Below are positions 9,714-18,925 of a DNA stretch of 64,000 nucleotides, piece after piece. Under the pieces are notes generated by a model, which had not been told where the DNA came from, made no database searches, and saw only the letters and a list, made by a program, of their open reading frames with translations. A program made the translations under genes and the position numbers. Every line of letters starts with the position of its first letter. Position 1 is the first letter of the stretch. Origin of the DNA: UBA6170 sp942491385. Lineage in GTDB: Bacteria > Chloroflexota > Anaerolineae > Anaerolineales > Anaerolineaceae. The DNA is taken from assembly GCA_942491385.1 (NCBI GenBank), contig CALOAF010000005.1, positions 62,001 to 126,000 on the forward strand. The letters are read 5' to 3'.

Positions 9714-10895
9714 TCAATTGATCAGAGCAAGTAGTTTTTTTGTCCATATCCCCCAAGAAAATTTATTAATGATCTTTCCTCGAATCGCTTCTCTATTCCA
9801 ATTGACATGATACGATTGATTTAATGCTGCACTTAATGCATTTGAATCTCCAGGAGGAATTAATATTCCAGACTGATCATCGACTACTTCAGCAACCCCA
9901 CCAACATTTGTTGCTACAACGGGAATCCCACACGCCATTGCCTCAATCACAACGCAGGGTAGCCCCTCTGAAGATGAAGGAAGGCAGAATACGTCCGCCT
10001 GTTGATAAATTTTTACGAGCTCTTCTTGTGTCATTGGTGGCAGGATCACCAGAGATTCCGATATACTTTTATCCTTTGCCATTTGGTGCAATTCGTCAAG
10101 TTGCGGTCCATCTCCAACCAGAATTATTCTTAGTGGTTTTTCAACCATGTCTTTTAACTGATAAACCGCATCGAGTAGAATATGAAAGCCTTTCATTTTA
10201 ACTAATCTTCCAACGCCTAAAATTGTAAAGGTGTTTCTTTCATCATCTAAAGGATCTGGTTTAAATAAGTCAGTATCTACTGCGTTATGGATGACGGTAT
10301 TCTTTTTCCCATATAAACCTTTTTCAGCCCCCACATTCTTTAATGCGCTGGAAACAAAAATCAGATTGGTAACTTTCTTATTCAAGATTTCCCGGGCGTT
10401 GTTCCATCCTTTATATTGCTCAGGCCATACATTTACATCCGTACCATCCGCTATTGATATGATTGGAATTTTGAATTGTTCGGCAAATTTCACCGCGGCT
10501 ACACCATCCGGAAGCCAGGATGAAAGGATTAAATCTGGATCAAAGGTCTTTGCCAATTGTTTGACTATTTTACGTGTCTGCCAAAATAAAAACTTGCTCA
10601 CGTTCCAACCAAAAATTTTTCTTGGAGGGCAAACCCAGCGGGGATAATATACTTTTATCCCGTGAAACAGCATTACCGCAGGCACCTGAGACTGCAAATT
10701 AATCCACTGAGTGAAATAGGTGGGTTTACTTATCAACTCGGGGGGTGGATTCATGAGCAATGGACTCACAACCAACAATTCACAGCCAGCATGTTGCAGA
10801 GCAATTACACGTTGGAGGGAAAAAATTCCCATGTTTGGACTACGTGGATTGGGAAATTGGGAGGAAAAATAAAGTATTCGACTTTTCTCCTGCAT
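9714..10895 (-). CDS. Glycosyltransferase family 4 (GT-B)
   Basis: A 393-residue GT4 enzyme, similar in layout to WcaL/TuaC-type transferases. The donor domain shows ILGVGRLVKMKGFHILLDAV (about 225-244), ILVGDGPQLDEL and the signature FCLPSSSEGLPCVVIEAMACGIPVVATNVGGVAEVV (about 308-343), with the EX7E acid pair on SSSEGLPCVVIEA. It should transfer a sugar to the growing lipid-linked unit on the cytoplasmic side. Its stop is 35 nt from the next gene. Directly upstream (10907-10966) lies a remnant of an asparagine-synthase-like C terminus, so the ancestral order was AsnB-like then GT4. Confidence 0.85.
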   Translation of the reverse strand: MQEKSRILYFSSQFPNPRSPNMGIFSLQRVIALQHAGCELLVVSPLLMNPPPELISKPTYFTQWINLQSQVPAVMLFHGIKVYYPRWVCPPRKIFGWNVSKFLFWQTRKIVKQLAKTFDPDLILSSWLPDGVAAVKFAEQFKIPIISIADGTDVNVWPEQYKGWNNAREILNKKVTNLIFVSSALKNVGAEKGLYGKKNTVIHNAVDTDLFKPDPLDDERNTFTILGVGRLVKMKGFHILLDAVYQLKDMVEKPLRIILVGDGPQLDELHQMAKDKSISESLVILPPMTQEELVKIYQQADVFCLPSSSEGLPCVVIEAMACGIPVVATNVGGVAEVVDDQSGILIPPGDSNALSAALNQSYHVNWNREAIRGKIINKFSWGIWTKKLLALIN

Positions 10896-10906
10896 GGATT
10901 AGACCT

Positions 10907-10966
10907 CTACACTCCTGTATTGGCTTCGCATAATGCCATTTCAACCGTAACCACCCATTCCAAAAC
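10907..10966 (-). pseudogene. Remnant of an asparagine-synthase-like C terminus
   Basis: Minus-strand reading gives VLEWVVTVEMALCEANTGV followed by a stop; the frame is closed by a stop just before it. The same tail, VLTVEMALRETNTGV, ends the asparagine-synthase-like gene at 12511. At the DNA level about 95 bp (10862-10957 against 12461-12557) are clearly related, and the match runs into the 5' end of the GT4 gene at 9714-10895. This is therefore a duplicated gene junction, not chance. Confidence 0.7.
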
Positions 10967-11539
10967 TCACCTTAATGAATAGACCTGAGAATGAGTTGGT
11001 CTGGTTGATCTACCTTTTCAATAATTTTGGAATGTAAAATCCGATATAGCACATTTTTTTGGTATCACTTGGTTATTGCAATTTGGCCGATTGCTAATAT
11101 CTACAAGAAGCAGTCTATCATAAATAATATGAATCCAGTCAAGTTAATCAAAAAAACACAGATCGTTAGTTACCTGATTACAAGAAAAATCCATTCAATC
11201 CGCCCAGTCTTGTTCTTTTCTTGGAAAATTGTAGGGCCCCAACTCATCCAGAGACTTGGATAACCGAATAAGGAACATTCCCCGGCTACCCCATATAGAG
11301 CCTCTCCCACTAGTTGAGTCAGATCAAGAGTAGCACATCTTATAACCCCAACAGTTTTGTAATATAAGTTAGGGGAACCCGGGGGGTAGAACCTTCTCAC
11401 AGCATTTTGACAGCGCTAAACTCCTCAAAGGGGCCATGTGATCATTTGGAAACGAAAATGAACATTTCCTCGGTTCTTTCTATACGCGGTAGATCCTCTC
11501 CACGTAGTTGACATCTGCAGCCATCGGGATTAGCCCCCC
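10967..11539. other. Degenerate intergenic stretch, no recognisable gene
   Basis: About 570 bases without a supported gene. The minus-strand open frame at 11170-11400 has no recognisable domain and no ribosome binding site. The region 11270-11540 is more GC-rich than its surroundings and has runs of G/C (for example near 11378-11386), and all minus-strand frames are broken by stops. It directly follows the shortened PP-loop gene and may hold its lost C-terminal part, but I could not align it. Confidence 0.4.
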
Positions 11540-12274
11540 TTATAGACCGCTTGAAGTAAAACTTAGGGCTGGATGAGACGGACCTACAACGTATTTCTTC
11601 CACAAGCTCATTTTCTTGATGATTCGCGGATAATGAAAGTGAGGCTGGAAACTTCTTGATTTGGATTTTTTCGATTTAATCGTCGGGTTCGTCCAGGTCT
11701 TAATTAGAGGTTCAGCTTCATAGCCTCTCGGTCTGAATGGCCGATATGGGGTTTTGGGGGAGTGACACATTGGAGTTCCTCCATTTACAATCACCGGAAT
11801 ATGATTTTCTCGGGCAAATTTCGCTAGCCCAGTATCAATATCATATCGGCAGCCCGTGCAAAACATTCCCACCATTGCTGCGGAGGGTTTCTCTAACCAG
11901 GCTTCCAAGTGATGCTTCAGGCATTTTTTTAGATTGCCATGTTTCTCTACAATAAGTTTCACATTTAATATTTCAACCATTCGTTCAATATTCAACCTGG
12001 TCTGCTGCGGCATATAACCATTGTCCACGCAATAGGCAACGACTCTTAAATTTAATTCTTTTGTTAGGTAATAGAGTAAATACGAACTATCTCTTCCACC
12101 GCTTAAACCAATGATGCAATCGTACTCTTTACTTTTTTCCATAGTAGCTGGTTGGAAAGTCAGGATCGCCTCTTTTAGGGCTTCCTTTCCGCGATAATTC
12201 CTCGTTTGGTAAGAGGCACAGTAATTGCAAATTCCACTTTCACCAATGGAGATTCCTTGGTATTTCACTGGCAA
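11540..12274 (-). pseudogene. PP-loop sugar amidotransferase-like protein (PseA/WbpG type), truncated
   Basis: The 244-residue frame resembles N-acetyl-sugar amidotransferases such as PseA/WbpG, which use ATP and ammonia delivered by HisH/HisF-like partners to convert an acetamido to an acetamidino group on a sugar nucleotide. Visible are GICNYCASYQ (metal-binding Cys pair), the PP-loop CIIGLSGGRDSSYLLYYL (about 53-70), the helix VAYCVDNGYMPQQT and FCTGCRYDI (second Cys pair). Family members are about 370-400 residues. Here the N terminus has no ATG: homology continues upstream of the TTG at 12274, back to a TAG about 45 nt further on. The C terminus ends in a non-homologous tail. No HisH or HisF gene is nearby. 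It is probably a decaying gene. Confidence 0.6.
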
Positions 12275-12416
12275 AAATACATTTAGTACACCTTTCCATT
12301 GTTCATTCCCCTTCCCCTATTTTTTAAAAAAAATGAATAGTTTGTCAAACAAAAAAAGCTTATTTTCCACCTGCATATCAATCACTGTAAAAAAACTATA
12401 AAATTATCAATAAGAA

Positions 12417-12488
12417 ATTTTCAGGTTTCAGTACAGGGGTTGTTGGTAGATTGGGATATTGTGAGGAAAAACAAATTATTCGAGTTTT
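12417..12488 (-). pseudogene. Remnant of a GT4 glycosyltransferase N terminus
   Basis: Minus-strand reading gives KTRIICFSSQYPNLPTTPVL. This matches the start of the intact GT4 protein at 9714-10895 (KSRILYFSSQFPNPRSPN). It lies just downstream of the frameshifted asparagine-synthase-like gene, in the same relative position as the intact GT4 after its own AsnB-like remnant. No initiator codon or downstream frame survives. Confidence 0.6.
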
Positions 12489-12510
12489 CTCCCTGCATAA
12501 TTCAGACCTT

Positions 12511-14341
12511 TTATACTCCTGTATTGGTTTCGCGCAATGCCATTTCTACTGTTAATACTTTTTGAAGAAATTCCCCCGACTGGATTGACCCTATTCTTTC
12601 TTGAGAAATAATTTCTGAAAGGTTAAACGAATTATAAAGTTCACCAGAAAACATCTTAGATGGGTTCAATAAATCTTCAGAAATTGCCCATTCCAACCAC
12701 TTCTTACCACTAGGGATTGGTGTGTGGTTAGATTGATCACTAATAAGATTTATTTTTGATTTGTGGAGAAAATGATCCATCAAATACTTCCCGAGAGGTA
12801 AAAATTTGTGACTATTGGATAAACGGGATTGGCCCTACTGGGCCACCTACGACCGTTCTGGTTTTGGCTAAAGCAGGCGAATTCTTTTCAATCAAATTGC
12901 GGATGAACGTATAATGGTATTTCAAACGCCAAGAATGTCGTATAGATAAACAATAATTTTGCAATTCTTTAAAACAAAAAGGCAAAAAGGTACGACCGAA
13001 ACTTGATTGAGATGACAAGTATGCGCCAGAGTGAATTGGGTGCCGGTATTTCATGAACAATAGATCTGTTCTTGCTAATACACCCCAATCGAGATAACCT
13101 TCTTGATGTTGAACTAAATAATCCTTAATTTCATTTTTGACTTCCAGGCTACGATTCGATCTCAGTACATCTAAAGGAATGTTATACAAAATTCTTGAGT
13201 TTATAATATCTTCATAATCTATCTGTGTGTTTTTTGTTGGAATAATTTTTTTTGATCCAAAAACATGGTACCTCCACTGTTCGACACCACCTCCTGCAAC
13301 GTGAACATTATGAAAAAGTGAATTACCATATTGAATTCGTAATGAACTTGCAGACTCAACAACATTAAGATTCCCATCGCCAAACATTGTAGCTTTTCGA
13401 AACCATGAAAGCTGTTCCTGATCCCAATTCTCTGGTAAAGGCATATTAATGTATTCCCACCCCATACTTTTGGAAATTTCCTCAGAAATCTTAACATCGG
13501 GGTGCCAGGAAGGACCAACGCAATAAGCAGTAAAAGGAATATCAAGTTTTGCCAAATACATCACCGTTACACGGGTATCAAATCCCCCCGTAAGATCTGC
13601 CCATACTTTCTCCTCGCGGGAAAAAAGTTTATCGTATACATAAGAAATTTTTTCATCGGCAATTTCTAATGCTTCATTCAATGAAAGATTGGCTATATTT
13701 TCATCAATTTTAGGGTACCAATATTCCATTTCCTCAAATTTGTCCGAGGTTATTTTGATCAATGTAGCTGGAAGAACTCTTTTTTCTTCATCCCAGAGGG
13801 TTTTTTCTCCAAGTCCTCTTCCTGACCTAAGAAAACATTCAATCGCTAATAGATCCGCTTTCGATTGTGTTTGTTGTGCAATTGCTAAAGCCGAAGTAGA
13901 AATGAGAACCTGCTGTCCTTTACGGGCATAATAAAATGCAAATAGCCCCATCGGATCAGAAATAATCGACAAACTTTGCTCTCTACCATTGTAGATAACC
14001 AACCCAAAATGTCCATCTACCTGTTCGAGAGACTTAGCACCATTTTTTACAAAATCTATCAATAGTTCTTTAAGTAGAATTGTTGGATCATTATTCCCCT
14101 CCAACGCGACAATAGTGCCAGCCGCCATAATCCAGGAGCAAGTTGGTTCATCAAAAACAATACCGTGGTGCAGGGATGAAGGTGAATCAATTTTTGAAGC
14201 AATACAGTTTTGACCGACGGCTTGGAGATCAGGGATTGGTAAGTCTTTAAATTGGCAAGTTAAATTCAATATTTTTTGAAAATTCTCTGCGAGCAGAAAA
14301 GGAGAGGAATCAATATCATAAATTGCAACAAATCCAGCCAC
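12511..14341 (-). CDS. Asparagine-synthase-like protein, second copy, one frameshift
   Basis: Two minus-strand frames (14341 to 12812, and 12783 to 12511 with sense continuing upstream) make one AsnB-like protein of about 610 residues, the length of the 618-residue copy at 7822-9678. Removing one base from the GGG at 12825-12827 restores the frame, giving IRLSNSHKFLP, which aligns with MKFSNINRFIP of the paralogue. The N terminus is MAGFVAIYD, so the glutaminase Cys is Ala again. The synthetase PP-loop reads WADLTGGFDTRVTV, with Thr for the usual Ser after Asp. The final EMALRETNTGV matches the paralogue's EMAMRSVNSNV. The break could be real or an assembly error. The start codon appears to be the GTG or ATG near 14341, preceded by AT-rich DNA. 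Confidence 0.75.
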
Positions 14342-14430
14342 TGTAATAATCCTTTTCTAATTGGTCGTCAAATAATAATCTGTTTTACCATTTCAACCAA
14401 AAAATATCTTCACATATTGTTCCCTTAAAT
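14335..14430 (-). repeat. Direct repeat copy 1: acetyltransferase tail / AsnB start junction
   Basis: The minus strand carries a decayed acetyltransferase 3' end (TGTGAAGATATTTTTTGG...) and then the start of the asparagine-synthase-like gene (GATTATTACAGTGGCTGG). The same junction, diverged, is present at 16230-16330. The two copies bracket the AT-rich GT39 gene. Confidence 0.6.
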
Positions 14431-14595
14431 CTTATTGACCATATCCAGTTGAAATCAAACATTACCAAGTTCTAATTTCTTCAAGAATATTCTCTCTTGA
14501 GGTTAATAAATGTAGATCACAAAAATCTAAATATTTTATCATTATCTTCGAGTGATATATTCTTTTATGACCACCCTTAATGTGGAGAATATTCA

Positions 14596-16143
14596 TTATT
14601 GATATTTCCGGATAAAATGACAAATAAATAACTCATTTTTACCTTCATAAGATTGTGATTGGTTTATTTCAAATTTATTATCATCCAGAAAATTTTTACA
14701 AGATTTTTCTGGAGAAAATTGAGTTTTTGATAGGTCATTTTGATTAACAGAAGCTTCCATATAACTAACTGCACTCGAAGGATTAAAAATAACCAACCAA
14801 AATTGATCCTGATCATAAATTTCTGTCATATCCTTGGAATTTATCAAAAATTGCTGTTTTTCGCCATCAAGATAGTAATTGATCGAAGGTAAAGATCTGT
14901 CATCTGTGTGGAATACAAATCTTTCCCCGCTCGAATGTTTTTCAATAAAAGCTGCAGCATCTCGAAAATTTCCTCTTCCAACCAAGTTCCACTGGAAAAA
15001 ATATGGGTAATTAATGATAATATGCAGGCATACAATTGTAATAATCAAAAAATTCTTTATCACTTTATTGGGTATTACAGATATTCCAAAGGCAATTAGG
15101 ATTAAATACATTGGTAAGAGAAAAATTAAATAATGCACCCTCATCTCATCAAATAGAGGGATTATTATTATTGAAATGAGAAATATCGCAAGATAAATTA
15201 TAAAAGCAGAAAACAAGAATAATAAGAATTGGCTCACTCGCAATTCTTTTCTATTTTTTGCAATATAAAATAAAAGAATGAACAATCCAAAACCATAAAT
15301 AATCCCCTGGATGATAATAAATATGATATTGGGAAAATTAGTAAAGAAAAAACGTCCAAATGTAAATATGTAAATTGTTCCTGGAATGTATCGAATGGCG
15401 TTATATGAATCTGCAAGATGTGTGTTACCCAGTAAAATGTGGTGCATAAGAATGTAAATTTCAGGGATGCATAGTATGGAGATTGAAATATGAACTAGTA
15501 ACCATCTATTAAGAAAATGACGGTATTTTTTCCATTGTAGCAAAAACACAATATCAAGGAGAGCCAGTACAAAAACCATATAAGTATGGGTATAAACACC
15601 AAGTGTAATCGTTATAATAAGCAACCAAAAATAATTGAGGTTGTTATCTCTAATGGCTAGTAAAAATAAAATGTATGCGCATATTGTCAAAAAAAGAAAC
15701 AACGAATAAGGGCGAAGTTCTTGAGAATAATAAATATGAAAGGGGGAAATTGCTAAAAGAACTGCGGAAATTAATCCAACATTTTTACTGACTAGTAGTC
15801 TTCCTAAAAGAAAGATCAGAGGTATAGACAAGATCCCAAAAATAACTGACGGTAATCGTAATATCCATTCATTATTTGCTATAAGATAAAATGGAACTAC
15901 TACAAAAAAATATAGAGGGGGGACTCTTTCTCTTTTTGCAAATGAAAATGGCCCCCAGGGACCTTCTTGAGGATATTCTAAAATTTGTTGTACATTCCCA
16001 ACACTTGCTGCTTCATCATACCAAAAACTGTGATCACCTAATTGAAATAATCTAATTGCACCTGCTAATAATGTAATTGTTAAAATAATTAAAAAATTTT
16101 TATTATCCCAAATTTTTTGCTTATGAGTTAAGAATTTTTGCAT
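14596..16143 (-). CDS. GT39-type (PMT/ArnT-like) membrane glycosyltransferase
   Basis: A 515-residue polytopic protein. The first extracytoplasmic loop has the conserved acidic site HSFWYDEAAS (about residues 38-47), followed by RVPPLYFF, WILRLPS and the family motif FHIYYSQELRPYSLFLFL (about 136-153). About eleven hydrophobic helices follow, then a soluble tail of about 120 residues. Such enzymes move a sugar from a polyprenyl-phosphate carrier to a protein, lipid or polymer on the outer face of the membrane. The gene is strikingly AT-rich compared with the flanking glycosyltransferases. It is also bracketed by direct repeats (see 14335-14430 and 16230-16330), which fits acquisition as a block. 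Confidence 0.8.
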   Translation of the reverse strand: MQKFLTHKQKIWDNKNFLIILTITLLAGAIRLFQLGDHSFWYDEAASVGNVQQILEYPQEGPWGPFSFAKRERVPPLYFFVVVPFYLIANNEWILRLPSVIFGILSIPLIFLLGRLLVSKNVGLISAVLLAISPFHIYYSQELRPYSLFLFLTICAYILFLLAIRDNNLNYFWLLIITITLGVYTHTYMVFVLALLDIVFLLQWKKYRHFLNRWLLVHISISILCIPEIYILMHHILLGNTHLADSYNAIRYIPGTIYIFTFGRFFFTNFPNIIFIIIQGIIYGFGLFILLFYIAKNRKELRVSQFLLFLFSAFIIYLAIFLISIIIIPLFDEMRVHYLIFLLPMYLILIAFGISVIPNKVIKNFLIITIVCLHIIINYPYFFQWNLVGRGNFRDAAAFIEKHSSGERFVFHTDDRSLPSINYYLDGEKQQFLINSKDMTEIYDQDQFWLVIFNPSSAVSYMEASVNQNDLSKTQFSPEKSCKNFLDDNKFEINQSQSYEGKNELFICHFIRKYQ

Positions 16144-16229
16144 ATGATCACTTCAATATCCATTCTAAATTGATGCTGAATGTGAATTTATTTTGGTTTT
16201 TTTTGAATTTGATACTTTTCATAATATTG

Positions 16230-16330
16230 TGACCAATCCAGCCATTGTAATAATCTATAGTTATTTGATCAATAAATCATAATCTGTATTACAAACATGC
16301 CAAAAAAAACCTTCACAAGAGATTATCTTT
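16230..16330 (-). repeat. Direct repeat copy 2: acetyltransferase tail / AsnB start junction
   Basis: The minus strand reads TGTGAAGGTTTTTTTTGG and, about 60 nt later, GATTATTACAATGGCTGG. The last ATG begins MAGLVTI and then stops, so this is the start of a lost asparagine-synthase-like copy. It aligns with 14335-14430 over about 95 bp. Confidence 0.6.
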
Positions 16331-16434
16331 CCCGGAACACCTTCTGTGACAACACATTTAGCTCCAATGGCTATATTATTATCTACTTTTAGCAAGCCCA
16401 TAATTTTTGCTTCCAGTCTGAGACTACCAGAAAT
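16261..16434 (-). pseudogene. Remnant of a hexapeptide-repeat (CysE-like) acetyltransferase
   Basis: Minus-strand reading gives ISGSLRLEAKIMGLLKVD, NNIAIGAKCVVTEGVPG and KIISCEGFF, then a stop at 16261. This is the usual last two turns of a left-handed beta helix, of the type 'GakI.G...IgdnvvIGAnsVVtkdvPg'. A TAG stop precedes it in frame at about 16435, so only about 57 codons remain. Serine O-acetyltransferase-like genes are common in exopolysaccharide loci, where they acetylate sugars. The remnant overlaps the direct repeat described at 16230-16330. Confidence 0.65.
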
Positions 16435-16468
16435 CTAAATTTTGAAAAAGTCATCATTTCATTCTTTC

Positions 16469-17754
16469 TCATCGATTGATTATGCGCATTCCGTAATCCC
16501 AAATGGTGAATGCATCCACATCTCCTGTTACAGCCAGTGCGGCTTGTGCCCCTCCTGGCCATCTTCCTAAGCGCAGCAATGGTTTATTTTTGTCTTCCAG
16601 GGCTAAAAGGAGTGTGCGTTCATCTTCTGGTTTGAATGTTGTTTGGTCAAAATAGTAAGAAAATTGAGCTGGCTCGGTACTGATTTCTGTCAAAAATCCC
16701 TGATGACGTAAAAATAATTCCAATGGCTCAGGCCGTTGTGGTGGAAGACCTATCCATGGCTTTTCAGTATAAGGAATTGTAAATTCATTGCTCAATATTT
16801 GCTGATATCCCTTTGCCCATGGTTTATTCGCTGAGTGAATATCAATTGAGCGGAAAAAAATACTGCTCTGGATGGAGCGTGGATTTTGATGTTGAACCCG
16901 CCTTTATCTTGCGCCTGGGCTATCATGAATGCCTTACCTAACTCATGGTGCCACTCAGCAATCTCATCCAGCCTGGCTATCCAAACACGAGGAGATAATT
17001 GCCGCGCTTTCATTAATAAAGCCCTAAGTGCGTCCTTACATAGTGACACTCGTTCCGGGTGCAAACCAACTGTAAACAATTCTCCAGCCGTATAAATATT
17101 CTCCAGCATTGCCAACCAAATATTTTCCATCTCCGTTTTGTTTGTCAATTTTAATCGCTCTATCAACGCTTCATCATCAGGAAGACAATAGGGAATTCTC
17201 ACTACTCCATTATCTATTTGTGGAATGGATGGGAAATTTGATGCAGATTTAGCGCCATAAAAGGATATTACATGCTTGAAAGAATCGGTCTCCCATTTTT
17301 TTGCTACATCCCAGACCAATGCTGGACTACTATCGTAAGAAAAGCCGCAATCTTTTAATGCTTTTACTGTGTCAGAATTCGAGCGCAAATATGGACTGCG
17401 AAATCCAGTTACTTTCACACCTGCATTTTCGAAAATTTGGCGTGCTTGATGAAAATGGGCAATCTGTTGTTCCAGAGAAAGCTGAGAATAATCTATGTGT
17501 GCAAAACCATGAACCGCCAATTCAATCCCCTCTGATTGTATTTTTCGAGCAAGAGTTGTATGACGTGCCAAGGCAGTAGCCGTTACTGGTAATGTAGCCT
17601 GGCAGTCAAATTCCCGTAATAAATCTATTAATTGGGCTAACTGTGAATCCATTTTTTTGTCTGTAAAGCCATATCTACGGGTTAATGACCCCACACGAGA
17701 TAGCATAGTCTTTATGCCTTTACCCTTTATCGCCGTTCCTATTGGATTATTCAC
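16469..17754 (-). CDS. Polysaccharide deacetylase (NodB-like), frameshifted at an A7 run
   Basis: Two overlapping minus-strand frames (17754 to 16792 and 16795 to 16469) encode one protein of about 428 residues. Deleting one base in the A7 run at 16854-16860 gives the continuous reading AVFFRSIDIHSANKPWAKGY and on into ILSNEFTIPYTEKPW. The first part has NodB features: VHGFAHIDY (zinc-binding His pair, about 82-90) and GFRSPYLRSN (about 116-125). The C-terminal part holds WPGGAQAALAVTGDVDAFT, a strand with the conserved TGDxDAxT of the family. The enzyme would remove N- or O-acetyl groups from the polymer. Its start overlaps the end of the upstream GT4 gene by 8 nt, so the two are translationally coupled. 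Confidence 0.75.
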
Positions 17755-18925
17755 GTTTTCTCTGTTCTATTTCAAAAATGGATTGGTAAAAATCTAAAGT
17801 TCGTTGGGCTACTTTCTCGGGACGGAAATTTTCTTGAGCATAATTGTATCCTGCCTGTCCCATCAAAAATCTTCCTTCAGAATTCATAAGCAATCGTTGA
17901 AATGCCTGAGATAAGCCACTCGCATCACCAACATCAATTAGGAGGCCTCTTTCGCCTTGCAATCCCAGCATATCAGGAACCCCACCAACACGTGTGGCAA
18001 TCACTGGTTTTCCTGCAGCCATAGCCTGGGCAAGGACCAGTGGATAATTTTCTTGCGCTGAGGGCAACACAACCAAGGCACTATTCCTGTATTCCTGTAA
18101 CAAATCTACCTGATTCAGTTGACCAAGCAGTTGAACGCGGTTCTCTAAACCAGCCTGTTGGATTTGAGATCGAATTGATTGAGCATACCCTGGATCTGAG
18201 GTAGTATCGCCAGCAATTCGCAAATTGGATTGTGGTAATTGCCGGTGGATAATTTCAAAGGCTTGCACCAGATCATGAACTCGTTTAAGTGCAACCACCC
18301 GCCCAACAAATAAGATATCAGCGTGATGATCCACATTCACTTTATCAAAAAAAAGATCATCAACAGCGTTTGGAATATATTTTAAATGGATATCAGGTCG
18401 AAATCGTGAAGAAAAATAATCAGTCACATAATGACTGATGGCAACCAAATATTTGACCTGCTGAATAACCGATCGTTCGGTCAGATAACTATCGAAATAA
18501 AACCGCAGGCGACGAGTGAAAGAGGAAATAAATTTGGAATCTTCTGCCCGTATCCCATGTGCTGTTACAACCGTGGGAAAACCAGATCGCAATGCGACCA
18601 ATGCTTCCGAACCTGCCTCTTGTGCGTGAATAATATCAGGTCGGATGATTGAAAATTGTTCATTTACAGCAGATTGAAATAATCGATAATTGCGTAAACG
18701 TTCAAAACGCGGATAGTGAGGAATGATATGAACCTCAACCCCATTTTGATCGAATCGATCTGGACCCTTCCATCCAGATGGCTGTAGAGCCAACGCATGT
18801 AATTCCAAACCATCTAATCTGGCTAATCCTTTTAGCAAGTAGGATACAGCTGCTTGCACCCCACCACGCAGGTTTTCAGCATCCGATGGATACCCACCCA
18901 GAAAAACCACCTTAATTTTTTTCAC
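17747..18925 (-). CDS. Glycosyltransferase family 4 (GT-B)
   Basis: A 392-residue GT4 transferase. The acceptor half starts IKVVFLGGYPSDAENLRGGVQAAVSYLL, with the glycine-rich loop usual for the family. The donor half has ILFVGRVVALKRVHDLVQAF (about 203-222), LLGQLNQVDLLQEYRNSALVVLPSAQENYPLVLAQAMAAGKPVIATRVGGV (about 263-314), with the E-x7-E-like region on SAQENYPLVLAQA. Its ATG overlaps the stop of the polymerase gene (ATGA, 18922-18925) and its end overlaps the deacetylase start. The three therefore form a tightly coupled unit within the cluster. Confidence 0.85.
   Translation of the reverse strand: MKKIKVVFLGGYPSDAENLRGGVQAAVSYLLKGLARLDGLELHALALQPSGWKGPDRFDQNGVEVHIIPHYPRFERLRNYRLFQSAVNEQFSIIRPDIIHAQEAGSEALVALRSGFPTVVTAHGIRAEDSKFISSFTRRLRFYFDSYLTERSVIQQVKYLVAISHYVTDYFSSRFRPDIHLKYIPNAVDDLFFDKVNVDHHADILFVGRVVALKRVHDLVQAFEIIHRQLPQSNLRIAGDTTSDPGYAQSIRSQIQQAGLENRVQLLGQLNQVDLLQEYRNSALVVLPSAQENYPLVLAQAMAAGKPVIATRVGGVPDMLGLQGERGLLIDVGDASGLSQAFQRLLMNSEGRFLMGQAGYNYAQENFRPEKVAQRTLDFYQSIFEIEQRKRE

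Noticed and set aside
11170..11400. A 76-codon minus-strand frame as a possible HisH-like partner of the PP-loop gene
   Set aside because: I looked for the HisH start, the Cys elbow and the GWN motif and found none.
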